From positions 98,628-162,627 of the forward strand of contig NZ_AGTS01000071.1 in the NCBI RefSeq assembly GCF_000238595.1: DNA of 64,000 bases, given 5' to 3'. Origin of the DNA: Acidovorax sp. NO-1. Its GTDB lineage: Bacteria; Pseudomonadota; Gammaproteobacteria; Burkholderiales; Burkholderiaceae_C. Below the pieces are notes generated by a model that saw nothing but the letters and a program-made list of their open reading frames with translations, had not been told where the DNA came from and made no database searches. Shown piece by piece: positions 18,204 to 28,000 of the stretch (position 1 is its first letter; the number at the start of each line of letters is the position of its first letter). Both the position numbers and the translations under genes were made by a program.

Positions 18204-18872
18204 TCAGTCCGTGGTCGGCGGGTGCGGAAACGGCACACCTGCGGTGCCATCGATCCAGGCGGGCAGTTTGTGCATCACGCTCTCAAAGAGGTGGCTGGAC
18301 TGCCACTGTGCCAGCCAGGCCTGCAGGTGCGGCCAAGGCTGTGCCTGCCACCAGCTGGCATCGATGCCGGCAAACTGCCGCACGAAAGGTGCAATCGCCA
18401 TGTCGGCCAGCGCCGCATGGCGGCCAAACAGGAAGTTGTGCCGAACCAGCCGCGCCTGCAGGCCCTGCAGCCACTCCACAGCCTGTACTCGCGCAACAGC
18501 AGCATCTGATGCGGGATAGCGGGCAGGGTACTTGCAGCGGTCAAGCGCCTGCTTGAACCGGCTGTCGCATTCTTCAATCAGCGCCAGCATGTCGGCCTCG
18601 GTGCCTTCGCTGGGGGCCAGCCAGTGCGCAGGATCGCGCTGCGCCAGCGCCCATTGCATGATGTTCAGGCTCTGGTCCAGCACCGTGCCATCTGCCAGCA
18701 CCAGTACGGGCACGGTGGCCTTGGGCGACGCCAGCAGCAAGCCCTGGGGTTTGTTGCGCAACACCACCTCGCGCAGCTCGCAGGCCTGCCCGCTGACAGC
18801 CAGCGCCAGCCGGGCGCGCATCGCATACGGGCAGCGGCGAAAGGAGTACAGAACGGGCAGGGCAGCGTTCAC
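18204..18872 (-). CDS. Glutathione S-transferase family protein
   Basis: The 222-residue protein has an N-terminal thioredoxin-like domain with [13 protein letters not shown], a glutaredoxin-like Cys-Pro start usual for GSTs of the omega/beta-like type. The cis-proline and glutathione contact [19 protein letters not shown] follows near residue 52, and then an all-helical C-terminal domain. The active residue is likely the Cys of CPYA, giving thiol-transferase or dehalogenase-like chemistry; the substrate is unknown. The start is GTG and overlaps the trhO stop as GTGA, so the two genes are translationally coupled. Confidence 0.88.
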   Translation of the reverse strand: MNAALPVLYSFRRCPYAMRARLALAVSGQACELREVVLRNKPQGLLLASPKATVPVLVLADGTVLDQSLNIMQWALAQRDPAHWLAPSEGTEADMLALIEECDSRFKQALDRCKYPARYPASDAAVARVQAVEWLQGLQARLVRHNFLFGRHAALADMAIAPFVRQFAGIDASWWQAQPWPHLQAWLAQWQSSHLFESVMHKLPAWIDGTAGVPFPHPPTTD

Positions 18873-19867
18873 GCGGGCTCGCCCTCACACCCGCCCACAT
18901 CGCTGGCGGCGGCCCGCGCGGGTGCGCCGGGTTGCCGTGCGCCCAAGTGCGCTTGCCCGCGTTGCTCCGCCAGGTCCATCTGGCGCTGGCGTTCGGCCAG
19001 TGCGCGTTCCTGTTCGGGCGTGCGGGTGCCGTGGCAGTAGGGGCAGCTTACGCCGCGCACGTAGTGGGGTGATGCGAGCTCGGCTTCGCCCAGCGGCATG
19101 CGGCAGGACCGGCACAACTGGTGGTGCCCCGGCGCCAGGCCGTGGCCCACGGACACGCGCTCGTCAAACACAAAACAGTCGCCCTGCCAGCGACTGTTTT
19201 CTTCCGGCACCGTTTCCAGGTATTTCAGGATGCCGCCTTCCAGGTGGAACACCTCGTCGAACCCCTGCGACCTGAGCAGCGCGGTGGATTTCTCGCAGCG
19301 GATGCCGCCAGTGCAGAACATGGCGACCCGGGGTTTGCCCGCCAGCACGCCGCCGGGTTGTTTCTCGCGTTCCACCCAGGCCGGAAACTCCGCGAAGCTC
19401 TTGGTGTGCGGGTTGATGGCGCGCGCGAACGTGCCGATGCCCACCTCGTAGTCGTTGCGCGTGTCCACCACCACCACGCCGGGGTCGTCGATGAGCGCAT
19501 TCCAGTCTTCAGGCTTCACATAGGTGCCGGCGTTGCGCGCGGGGTTCAGGCCCGGCACGCCCAGGGTCACGATCTCGCGCTTGAGCCGCACGCGCATGCG
19601 GTAGAACGGCTGGCGGTCGGTGGGGGCCTCTTTGTGCTGCAGCTTCGCAAAGCGGGTATCGCTGCGCAGCCAGGCCAGCACGGCCAAGACATCATCGGGT
19701 GCGCCCGCAATGGTGCCGTTGATGCCCTCGGGCGCCAGCAGCAGCATGCCGCGCACGCCGCGCTCGTCGCACAGGGCCTGCAGCGGCGCGCGCAGCGTAG
19801 CGCAGTCGGGCAGGTCGACAAACTGGTAAAGCGCAACAGTGAGGTAGCGGGGTGTGACCGAGTCCAC
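18869..19867 (-). CDS. trhO: tRNA uridine-5-hydroxylase TrhO (rhodanese-like, YceA family)
   Basis: The 332-residue protein has the TrhO/UPF0176 layout. An N-terminal acylphosphatase-like domain ([20 protein letters not shown]) is followed by a rhodanese domain with the catalytic cysteine loop [12 protein letters not shown] near residue 185. The C-terminal tail has a Cys-rich zinc-finger-like segment ([10 protein letters not shown], then CPYCHG). Known members hydroxylate U34 of several tRNAs using oxygen, the first step toward 5-oxyacetyluridine. The tail ends in a low-complexity, Arg/Ala-rich stretch. The start is a GTG; no in-frame ATG precedes it. It is the first gene of a leftward unit and divergent from the HD-GYP gene. 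Confidence 0.92.
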   Translation of the reverse strand: MDSVTPRYLTVALYQFVDLPDCATLRAPLQALCDERGVRGMLLLAPEGINGTIAGAPDDVLAVLAWLRSDTRFAKLQHKEAPTDRQPFYRMRVRLKREIVTLGVPGLNPARNAGTYVKPEDWNALIDDPGVVVVDTRNDYEVGIGTFARAINPHTKSFAEFPAWVEREKQPGGVLAGKPRVAMFCTGGIRCEKSTALLRSQGFDEVFHLEGGILKYLETVPEENSRWQGDCFVFDERVSVGHGLAPGHHQLCRSCRMPLGEAELASPHYVRGVSCPYCHGTRTPEQERALAERQRQMDLAEQRGQAHLGARQPGAPARAAASDVGGCEGEPA

Positions 19868-19959
19868 GAAATGGGGGCGAAGAGCAGCAAAGAAGGGTGA
19901 TGATAGCGGTCACTTTTCGTTACGATGCCGGAGTCCCCAACCCGCACCCAAGGTGTCTT

Positions 19960-21606
19960 ATGGCCCAGGAACCCTCCCTCAACCTGTTTCGCCGCCTGGA
20001 GCAGCTCAATGGCATCGGGGCCGCGCTCTCGCGCGAGCGCAACATCGACCGCCTGCTGGAGAACATTCTGGAGGCTGCCAAGGCCATCACCGGCGCGGAT
20101 GGCGGCACGCTCTACAGCGTGACGGAGGACGGCCAGTCGCTCAAGTTCGAGATCCTGCGCACCGACTCGCTGGACATTCGCCTGGGTGGCACCACGGGCA
20201 AGCCGATTGATTTTCCGCACCTGCCGCTGCGCAACGCCGATGGCAGCCCCAACGATTCGCTGGTGGCCGCATATGCCGCCATCCACGACCGCACGGTGAA
20301 CATTGCCGACGCCTACTGCGCCGAGGGCTTTGATTTTTCAGGCACGCGCAGTTTCGATGCGCGCACGGGGTACCGCTCGCAATCGTTTCTGACCGTGCCG
20401 ATGAAGAACCACGACCACGAACTGATCGGCGTGCTGCAGCTCATCAACGCGCGGCACTGGGAGACCGGCGAGGTCACCACGTTCTCCGAGGCCGACCAGG
20501 GCCTGGCCGAGTCGCTGGCCTCGCAGGCTGCGATTGCGCTCACCAACCGGCTGCTCATCACGCAGCTCGAACGCCTGTTCGAGTCGTTTGTGAACCTGAT
20601 CAACCTGGCCATTGACGAAAAGTCGCCCTACACCGGTGGCCATTGCCAGCGTGTGCCCGCCCTCACCATGATGCTGGCCGAGGCGGTGAATGCCACCAAC
20701 CAGGGGCCGCTGGCGGGCTTTCGCATGAGTGACCGCGACCGCTACGAGCTCAAGATGGCCGGCCTGCTGCACGACTGCGGCAAGATCACCACGCCGGTGC
20801 ATGTGGTGGACAAGGCGACCAAGCTGCAAACACTGTACGACCGCATCGGCCTGGTGGACACGCGCTTTGAAGTCTTGAAGCGCGACGCCGAACTGGCCGC
20901 CCTGCGCCGCCAGCTGGCGCTGCGCCCGGTGGTGGATGCCCGTGCCGAGGGGCAGGAGCTGCAGGCCCTGCAGCACGAGATCCATGCGCTGGAGGAAGAC
21001 CGCGAATTTCTGCGCCGCAGCAACGCGGGCACCGAGGCCATGCGCCCCGAAGACCAGCAGCGCGTGCGCGACATTGCCGCCATGCGCCACTGGCGCAACC
21101 CGCAGGGCGTGCAGACCAGTTTCCTCTCTGCCGAGGAGGTGGAGAACCTCACCATCCGCTCGGGCACGCTGAACCAGGCCGAGCGCGACACCATCAATTA
21201 CCACATCGTCGCCACCATCAAGATGCTGGAGACGCTCCCCTGGCCGCGGCATCTGAAAAACGTGCCCGAATACGCAGGCGGCCACCACGAACGCATGGAC
21301 GGAAAGGGCTACCCGCGCGGCCTCACCCGCGACCAGATGTCGCTGCAGGCCCGGATGATGGGCATTGCCGACATCTTTGAGGCCCTCACGGCCGCAGACC
21401 GGCCGTACAAGAGCGGCATGACCCTGTCGCAGGCCATCGCCATCATGTGCCGGATGCGTGACAACGGGCATATCGACCCGGACCTGTTCGAAGTGTTCGT
21501 GCGGGAGCGTGTGTACGAACGGTACGGGCGCGAGTTCCTGGAGCCTGCCCAGGTGGACGAGGTGCCGCCGGATACCCTGGCGCTGGCGCTGGCGGTGCGG
21601 GGCTGA
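19960..21606 (+). CDS. GAF and HD-GYP domain protein, c-di-GMP phosphodiesterase candidate
   Basis: The 548-residue protein has a GAF domain (about 15-175) and an HD-GYP domain. HD residues appear in AGLLHDCGKITTP near 270, and the second half has GGHHERMDGKGYPRGL near 442 and ARMMGIADIFEALTAADRPY. Between them lies an insert of about 120 mostly helical residues (RRQLALRPVVDAR... region), longer than in minimal HD-GYP enzymes. HD-GYP proteins hydrolyse c-di-GMP to pGpG or GMP with a bimetal centre; the metal-binding motifs look intact. GAF suggests a small-molecule input. I chose the ATG at 19960 (MAQEPSLN), since upstream residues lack family character. Confidence 0.9.
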   Translation: MAQEPSLNLFRRLEQLNGIGAALSRERNIDRLLENILEAAKAITGADGGTLYSVTEDGQSLKFEILRTDSLDIRLGGTTGKPIDFPHLPLRNADGSPNDSLVAAYAAIHDRTVNIADAYCAEGFDFSGTRSFDARTGYRSQSFLTVPMKNHDHELIGVLQLINARHWETGEVTTFSEADQGLAESLASQAAIALTNRLLITQLERLFESFVNLINLAIDEKSPYTGGHCQRVPALTMMLAEAVNATNQGPLAGFRMSDRDRYELKMAGLLHDCGKITTPVHVVDKATKLQTLYDRIGLVDTRFEVLKRDAELAALRRQLALRPVVDARAEGQELQALQHEIHALEEDREFLRRSNAGTEAMRPEDQQRVRDIAAMRHWRNPQGVQTSFLSAEEVENLTIRSGTLNQAERDTINYHIVATIKMLETLPWPRHLKNVPEYAGGHHERMDGKGYPRGLTRDQMSLQARMMGIADIFEALTAADRPYKSGMTLSQAIAIMCRMRDNGHIDPDLFEVFVRERVYERYGREFLEPAQVDEVPPDTLALALAVRG

Positions 21607-21620
21607 AACCGGTTTGCCGC

Positions 21621-21692
21621 TGATTTGCTATTGAATAAATAGCTGCTTGCGCTTTACCAGTAAGCGTTCAAGGCCAATTTCTATGATATTTT
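21621..21692 (+). repeat. Dispersed hairpin repeat, family A, copy 4
   Basis: AAATAGCTGCTTGCGC, TTTACCAGTAAGCG and TTCAAGGCCAATTTC give the forward consensus with small changes. Its right end overlaps the last codons and stop of ampR, so the repeat helped shape that C-terminus. Confidence 0.8.
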
Positions 21693-22559
21693 TGCGGCTG
21701 TTTTCGCCTGCTGCGCTTGCAGCCACGCACTGAACGCCGCCATGGCCCCCGTGACGGGGCGCGACTGCAGGTGCGTGAGCCAGTAGGCACCGCGGTGCAG
21801 CTCCAGTGCAAAGGGCTGCACCAGCCGACCCTGCTGCAGCTCGCGTGTGAACATCGCCACCGGCAGCAGCGCCATGCCCGCGCCTTGCGCCGCCGCCTCG
21901 GCCAGCGTGAGGGATGAGTCGAACACCGCGCCACGCAGCACCGGGCAGGGCGTGCCTGCGGCCTCGAACCATGCAGCCCATTCATCCGTGCGGTAGCTGC
22001 GCAGCAGCGGTTGCCGTGCCAGGTCGGCGGCGGTGCGCAGGCCGTGGGCCAGGGCCGGGGTGCACATCACGGACATCGGCGCGTCCATGATGCGTTCGGC
22101 ATGTGTGCCGTGCCAGGCGCCGTCGCCAAAGCGGATCGCATAGTCCAGGCCTTCGCCCGCCATGTCCACCCGGTTGTTGTGCGTGAGCAAGCGCAGGTCC
22201 ACAAACGGGCAGGCCTCTTGAAAGTCGCGCAGCCGGGGCAGCAGCCAGCCCACGGCAAAGGTGCCCACGGCGCCCACGGTCAGCACCTCGCGCGGGCGGG
22301 TGTCGCCCAGTTTTTCCAGGGCGCGCGCCAGGTTGGAGAACGATTCCGCCACCACTGGCAGCAGCGCCTGGCCTTCGTCCGTCAACGCCAGGCCACGCGG
22401 CAGGCGGCGAAACAGTGGCTTGCCCAGGCGGCCTTCGAGCTTGCGGATGTGCTGGCTGACCGCTGTCTGCGTGACGTGCAACTCCTGGGCCGCCCGCGTG
22501 AGGTTGAGGTGGCGCGCCGAGGCTTCGAACGCGCGCAAGGCATTGAGCGGAAGATGCAT
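21681..22559 (-). CDS. ampR: AmpR-type LysR regulator of the divergent beta-lactamase
   Basis: The 292-residue regulator has the GcvA/AmpR-type start LPLNALRAFEASARHLN and a helix-turn-helix TQTAVSQHIRKLE. Its effector domain shows the AmpR landmarks VGTFAVGWL, THNNRVDMAGEGLDYAIRFG and LLRSYRTDEWAAWFEA. It is divergent from a class A beta-lactamase with a 97-bp intergenic region, the classic ampR-bla arrangement. AmpR proteins respond to muropeptides released by cell-wall damage, so inducible resistance is expected. The last residues run into a family A repeat. Confidence 0.92.
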   Translation of the reverse strand: MHLPLNALRAFEASARHLNLTRAAQELHVTQTAVSQHIRKLEGRLGKPLFRRLPRGLALTDEGQALLPVVAESFSNLARALEKLGDTRPREVLTVGAVGTFAVGWLLPRLRDFQEACPFVDLRLLTHNNRVDMAGEGLDYAIRFGDGAWHGTHAERIMDAPMSVMCTPALAHGLRTAADLARQPLLRSYRTDEWAAWFEAAGTPCPVLRGAVFDSSLTLAEAAAQGAGMALLPVAMFTRELQQGRLVQPFALELHRGAYWLTHLQSRPVTGAMAAFSAWLQAQQAKTAAKIS

Positions 22560-22656
22560 AAGTTTTTCTGGGGGCTGGCGGCAATTATTGTCGATGGTGC
22601 TGGGGGCTTGATCTCCGTATCGTTCGGACCTTGTCTCAACTCACCTCCAGTTTCTT

Positions 22657-23574
22657 ATGCAAAGACGACAGTTTTCCTTGGGTTTGATGGCCGCTACCAC
22701 CATGCCTCTTTGGGGTTGCGCGGCTACCAGCAACGCAGCGGGCCGCAACAAGACCACCCGCGAATGGAACGAGACGCTCGCCCACATCGAACGCACCGCC
22801 CAGGGCCGTTTGGGCGTGGCCATGCTGGACATGGGCTCGGGCCTGCAGTTGGGCTGGCGCCAGGACGAGCGCTTTGCCATGGCCAGCACCTTCAAGGCGG
22901 TGCTGGCGGGCTGGATGCTGGCGCTGGTGGACCAGGGCAGGGAGCGGCTGGATGCCCGCGTGCACTACGCGGTGGCCGATGTGGTGGCGTATTCGCCCGT
23001 CAGCGGCCCCCGCGCGGGCGATGGGGGCGGGTTGACGGTGGGCGAGCTGTGCGCCGCCACCGTGAGCCTGAGCGACAACACCGCCGCCAATGTCTTGCTG
23101 GCGCGCCATGGCGGGCCGGCTGGGTTCACGGCCTTTGTGAGATCACTGGGCGACAGCATCACGCGGCTGGACCGCACCGAGCCAACGCTGAACGAGGCCG
23201 CTGTGGGCGACCCGCGCGACACGACCACGCCGCTGGCCATGTTGCAGACCCTGCAAAAGCTGGTGCTGGGCGATGTGCTTACGCCACCGTCGCGCGCGTG
23301 GCTGCAGCGCTGGCTGGTAGAGACGAGCACGGGCGACAAGCGCCTGCGCGCGGGAGTGCCGGGCTGGAAGGTGGGGGACAAGACGGGAACGGCGGGAGAC
23401 AGCGGCACGGCCAACGACATCGGGGTCATGTGGCCTCCCGGCGGAGGCGCCCCAGTGCTGGTGACCTGTTACCTCACGCGGTCCACCGCCAAGCCGGAGC
23501 AGCGCGATGCGGCGATCGCCGAGGTGGCACGGGCCGTGGCGGCGGCGCGGGAGATGTTCAGTAGGGGTGAATGA
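22657..23574 (+). CDS. bla: Class A beta-lactamase with Tat/lipoprotein-like signal
   Basis: The 305-residue enzyme keeps all class A motifs: STFK (catalytic Ser near residue 78), SDN near 139, ExxLN (EPTLN) near 174 and KTG near 242. It should hydrolyse beta-lactams by a serine acyl-enzyme in the periplasm. The N-terminus has a twin-arginine motif (RRQFSLG) and a lipobox-like LWGC near 21, so Tat export and possibly lipid anchoring are likely; both are seen in some chromosomal enzymes. It is divergent from ampR, so probably inducible. The spectrum cannot be told from sequence by eye. No mobile element is adjacent, so it looks like a resident chromosomal gene. Confidence 0.94.
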   Translation: MQRRQFSLGLMAATTMPLWGCAATSNAAGRNKTTREWNETLAHIERTAQGRLGVAMLDMGSGLQLGWRQDERFAMASTFKAVLAGWMLALVDQGRERLDARVHYAVADVVAYSPVSGPRAGDGGGLTVGELCAATVSLSDNTAANVLLARHGGPAGFTAFVRSLGDSITRLDRTEPTLNEAAVGDPRDTTTPLAMLQTLQKLVLGDVLTPPSRAWLQRWLVETSTGDKRLRAGVPGWKVGDKTGTAGDSGTANDIGVMWPPGGGAPVLVTCYLTRSTAKPEQRDAAIAEVARAVAAAREMFSRGE

Positions 23575-23643
23575 ATCCGGCGTGGCCGAGGAGGGGGTGT
23601 GTTTTTACCGGACGAGCGGGCATGGCGGGTTGGTTCCCCCTTC

Positions 23644-24990
23644 TCAGAGCTTTTTCACGAGCACCTGGCTGCGCCGGTCCCAGTTGTACTTGCGCTTGCG
23701 CGCATCGGGCAGCCAGTCCGGGTCCACGGGCTGGAATCCGCGCTTGATGAACCAGTGCATGGTGCGGGTGGTGAGCACAAAGATGCTGTCCAGCCCCTGC
23801 AGGCGCGCGCGTTGCTCGATGCGCTTGAGCAGCTTTTCGCCGTCGCCCGTGCCCTGGCTTTGCGGTGACACCGTCACGGCGGCCATCTCGGCCGTCTTGG
23901 CCTCGGGGTAGGGGTAGAGCGCCGCGCAGCCAAAGATCACGCCATCGTGTTCAATGATGGTGTAGCTGGCGATGTCGCGTTCGATCTCGGTGCGGTCGCG
24001 CTTGACCAGCGTGCCGTCTTTCTCGAACGGCTCGATTAGCTGCAGGATGCCACCCACGTCGTCAATCGTGGCCTCGCGCAGCTCTTCAAGCTTTTCGTCG
24101 ATCACCATGGTGCCAATGCCGTCGTGCACATACACCTCCAGCAGCAGCGATCCGTCGAGCGCGAATGGGATGATGTGGCTGCGCTCCACGCCGGCCTTGC
24201 AGGCCTTCACGCAGTGCTGCAGGTAAAAACCCGTGTCGGTGGGATGCTGCGCAATGGGCAGCTTGGCCAGCAGGGCCTGGGCAGCGGCCAGCGGTAGTTC
24301 GGTGTCAATGGGGTTGTCTTCACTCGCCGGTTCGCCGGGCTGCATGCGGATACCGGGCACCTCGGTCATGAAAATCAGCTTGTCGGCGCGCAGCTCGATG
24401 GCCACGCTGGTGGCCACTTCTTCCATCGCCAGGTTGAAGGCCTCGCCGGTGGGCGAAAAGCCGAACGGCGACAGCAGCACCAGCGCACCCATGTCCAGCG
24501 TGCGCTGGATGCCCCCCACATCCACCTTGCGCACCACGCCCGAATGCTGGAAGTCCACGCCATCCACAATGCCCACGGGCCGCGCCGTGAGGAAGTTGCC
24601 CGAGATCACCCGCACCGTGGCGCCCGCCATGGGCGTGTTGGGCAGGCCCTGGCTAAAGGCGGCCTCGATCTCGTAGCGCAACTGGCCGGCCGCCTCCTGG
24701 GCGCAATCGAGCGCCACCGAGTCGGTGATGCGGATGCCGTGCGAATACTTGGCAGCATGGCCCTTGGCCGCCAGCTGCTCGTTCACCTGCGGGCGAAAAC
24801 CGTGCACCAGCACGATGCGCACGCCCATGGCCTGGATCAGCGCCAGATCCTGCGCAATGTTGTGCAGCTTGCCCGCCGCAATGCCTTCGCCCGTGAGCCC
24901 GATCACAAAGGTCTGGTTGCGGAACTTGTGGATATAGGGCGCGACCGACCGGAACCAGGGGACGAAGGTAAAGTTGAAAACGGCAGACAT
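23644..24990 (-). CDS. argA: Amino-acid N-acetyltransferase (N-acetylglutamate synthase)
   Basis: The 448-residue protein has an amino-acid-kinase fold (about 20-290; VIGLTGEGIAAGKLHNIAQD, VLVHGFRPQVNEQL) and a C-terminal GNAT domain (about 300-448; FGCAALYPY, SQGTGDGEKLLKRIEQRA). This is the classical bacterial ArgA. It acetylates glutamate with acetyl-CoA, the first step of arginine synthesis, and is normally inhibited by arginine through the kinase-like domain. I chose the ATG at 24990 (MSAVFNF); upstream codons look like spacer. It is divergent from hrpA with a 74-bp gap. Confidence 0.95.
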   Translation of the reverse strand: MSAVFNFTFVPWFRSVAPYIHKFRNQTFVIGLTGEGIAAGKLHNIAQDLALIQAMGVRIVLVHGFRPQVNEQLAAKGHAAKYSHGIRITDSVALDCAQEAAGQLRYEIEAAFSQGLPNTPMAGATVRVISGNFLTARPVGIVDGVDFQHSGVVRKVDVGGIQRTLDMGALVLLSPFGFSPTGEAFNLAMEEVATSVAIELRADKLIFMTEVPGIRMQPGEPASEDNPIDTELPLAAAQALLAKLPIAQHPTDTGFYLQHCVKACKAGVERSHIIPFALDGSLLLEVYVHDGIGTMVIDEKLEELREATIDDVGGILQLIEPFEKDGTLVKRDRTEIERDIASYTIIEHDGVIFGCAALYPYPEAKTAEMAAVTVSPQSQGTGDGEKLLKRIEQRARLQGLDSIFVLTTRTMHWFIKRGFQPVDPDWLPDARKRKYNWDRRSQVLVKKL

Positions 24991-25064
24991 GGTGGGGGGT
25001 GGCGGTCGGGAAACGGTAGGCAGCAGGACTGGGATAATCCGCGATTGTCTATGAAGTTGCTGCC

Positions 25065-28000
25065 TTGACTGCGTCCACAGTTCCCACCCCCCTGCACATC
25101 GAGTTCCCGGAATCCCTGCCCGTCTCTGCACGGCGCGACGAGATCATGGAGGCCATTGCCCGGCACCAGGTTGTCATCGTGTGCGGCGAAACCGGCTCGG
25201 GCAAGACCACGCAGCTGCCCAAGATTGCGCTGGCGCTGGGCCGGGGCAAGTGCAACGCGAAGCCGGGTCAAAAAGGCCAGCTTATCGGCCACACCCAGCC
25301 GCGCCGCATTGCCGCCAGCAGCGTGGCCAAGCGCATTGCCGAAGAATTGAAGACCCCGCTGGGTGACGTGGTGGGCTTCAAGGTGCGCTTCCAGGACCGC
25401 TTGAGCGGCGATGCCTCCGTCAAGCTGATGACCGACGGCATCCTGCTGGCCGAGACGCAGACCGACCCGCTGCTCAAGGCCTACGACACCATCATCATCG
25501 ACGAGGCGCACGAACGCAGCCTGAATATCGACTTTCTGCTGGGCTACATCCGCCAGATCCTGCCGCGCCGGCCGGACCTCAAGGTCATCGTCACGTCGGC
25601 CACCATCGATGCCGACCGGTTTGCCAAGCATTTCGAATCCGCCAAAGGTCCGGCGCCCATCATTTATGTGTCGGGCCGCACCTTTCCGGTGGAGCAGCGC
25701 TACCGCGCGTTTGAAGAAAGCCGCGACTACGGCCTGAACGAAGCCATTGCCGATGGCGTGGACGAGCTTTGGCAGGGTAATGCGGCGGGTGACATCCTGG
25801 TGTTTTTGCCCGGCGAGCGCGAGATCCGCGAAGCGGCCGACCACCTGCGCAAGCACCTGTCGCACCAGCCCGTGATGCGCAATGCCGAGGTGCTGCCGCT
25901 GTTCGCCCGGCTGAGTCAGGCCGAGCAGGACCGCATTTTTGACGGCCACACGGGCCGCCGCATCGTGCTGGCGACCAACGTGGCCGAGACCTCGCTCACC
26001 GTGCCCGGCATTCGTTATGTGATTGACGCAGGTACGGCGCGCGTCAAGCGCTACTCTTTCCGTAGCAAGGTGGAGCAGCTGCTGGTCGAGCCCGTCAGCC
26101 AGGCCGCCGCCAACCAGCGTGCGGGCCGCTGCGGGCGCGTGGCCAACGGCATCTGCATTCGCCTGTATGACGAGGCCGGTTTCAATGGCCGCCCCCGTTT
26201 TACCGACCCCGAAATCCTGCGCTCATCGCTGGCAGGCGTCATCCTGCGCATGAAGTCGCTGCACCTGGGCGATGTGACGCAGTTCCCCTTCATCGAGGCA
26301 CCCTCGGGCCGCGCGATTGCCGACGGCTACCAGCTGCTGGCCGAGCTGGGCGCGGTGGATGACGCCAACGAGCTGACCCCCATGGGCGTGGAACTGTCGC
26401 GCCTGCCGCTGGACCCCCGCGTGGGCCGCATGATCATCGAGGCGCGCGACCGTAAGGCGCTGGACGAGGTGCTCATCATCGCCAGCGCACTGAGCGTGCA
26501 GGACGTGCGCGACCGGCCCATGGAGGCGCAACAGCAGGCCGACCAGGCGCACGCCAAGTTTGACGACGACAAGAGCGAGTTCAGCGGGTATCTGAAGCTG
26601 TGGAAGTGGATCAACGAGGCCCGGGGCGGAGCGCCCAGCCTGCCATCGGCCCGTGCGCAAAAGGCCATGGCCGCGCAGAAAGCGCCTTCGCAGGCCTACT
26701 TGCCGGTGGCGCAGCGCAGTGGCGGGGGCAGTCCTGCCGCAGCGCCTGCTGTACCCGTCGCCGTCCCCGCTGCGACTCACAAACTCAGCAACCGCCAGTA
26801 CGAGCAGCTGTTGCGCCAGAACTTCATCAGCATCCGCCGCCTGCGCGAGTGGCGCGACATCCACACCCAGCTGCTTACGGTGGTCACCGAGCACAAGTGG
26901 CAGATCAACACCCAGCCCGCCAGCTACGAGCAGCTGCACCTGTCGATGCTGGCTGGGCTGCTGGGCAACGTGGGCGCCAAGAGCGACGAGGAAGACTGGT
27001 ACCTGGGCGCGCGCGGCATCAAGTTCTACAAACACCCGGGCGCGCACCTGAACAAGAAGCCCGGCCGCTGGATCGTGGCGTCGGAACTGGTGGAAACCAC
27101 GCGTCTGTTTGGCCGGGGCATCGCGGCCATCGAGCCGCAGTGGCTGGAGCAGATTGGCGGGCATGTGCTGAAGAAGCAGCTGCTGGACCCGCACTGGGAG
27201 AAAAAGTCTGCCGAGGTGGTGGCTCTGGAGCGCGCCACGCTCTACGGCATCGTGGTCTACAACAACCGCCGCGTGAACTTCGGCAAGGTAGACCCGCACG
27301 CCGCGCGCGAGGTGTTCATCCGAGAAGCGCTGGTGGGCGGCAACTGGGAGACCAAGCTGCCGTTTCTGGCCGCCAACCAGAAGATGATCGCCAAGGTCGA
27401 AGAGCTGGAACACAAGTCCCGCCGCCAGGACGTGCTGGTGGACGACGAACTCATCTATGCCTTCTACGACCAGCAGCTGCCGCCCGAAGTGTGCAGCGGC
27501 CACAGCTTTGAGGCTTGGTACCGCGAAGAAAGTAAAAAACAGCCCGATCTGCTCAAGCTCACCCGCGAAGAACTGATGCGCCACGAGGCCTCGGGCATCA
27601 CCACCAACGCCTTCCCACGCACGGTGCGCTTGGGGGGTGTGGACTGCGCCGCCAGCTACCTGCACGAGCCCGGCGATGCGCGCGACGGCATCACCGTGAC
27701 CATCCCGCTCTTCGTGCTGAACCAGGTGAGCGACGAGCGCTGCGAATGGCTGGTGCCCGGCATGCTCAAGGACAAGATCCAGGCGCTGCTCAAAAGCCTG
27801 CCCCAGCGCCCGCGCAGCCGCTTTGTGCCGCTGCCCGAGTCCGCCACCCGCCTGGCAGCGCTGCTGGGCGCGCCCGAGCGCTTTGGCACCGGCAGCCTCA
27901 CCGACGTGCTGCTCAAGCAGGTGCGCGACGAAACATCGCTGGACGTGAAGCGCGCCGACTTCAAGCTCGACATGTTGAGCCCGCACCTGTTCATGAACTT

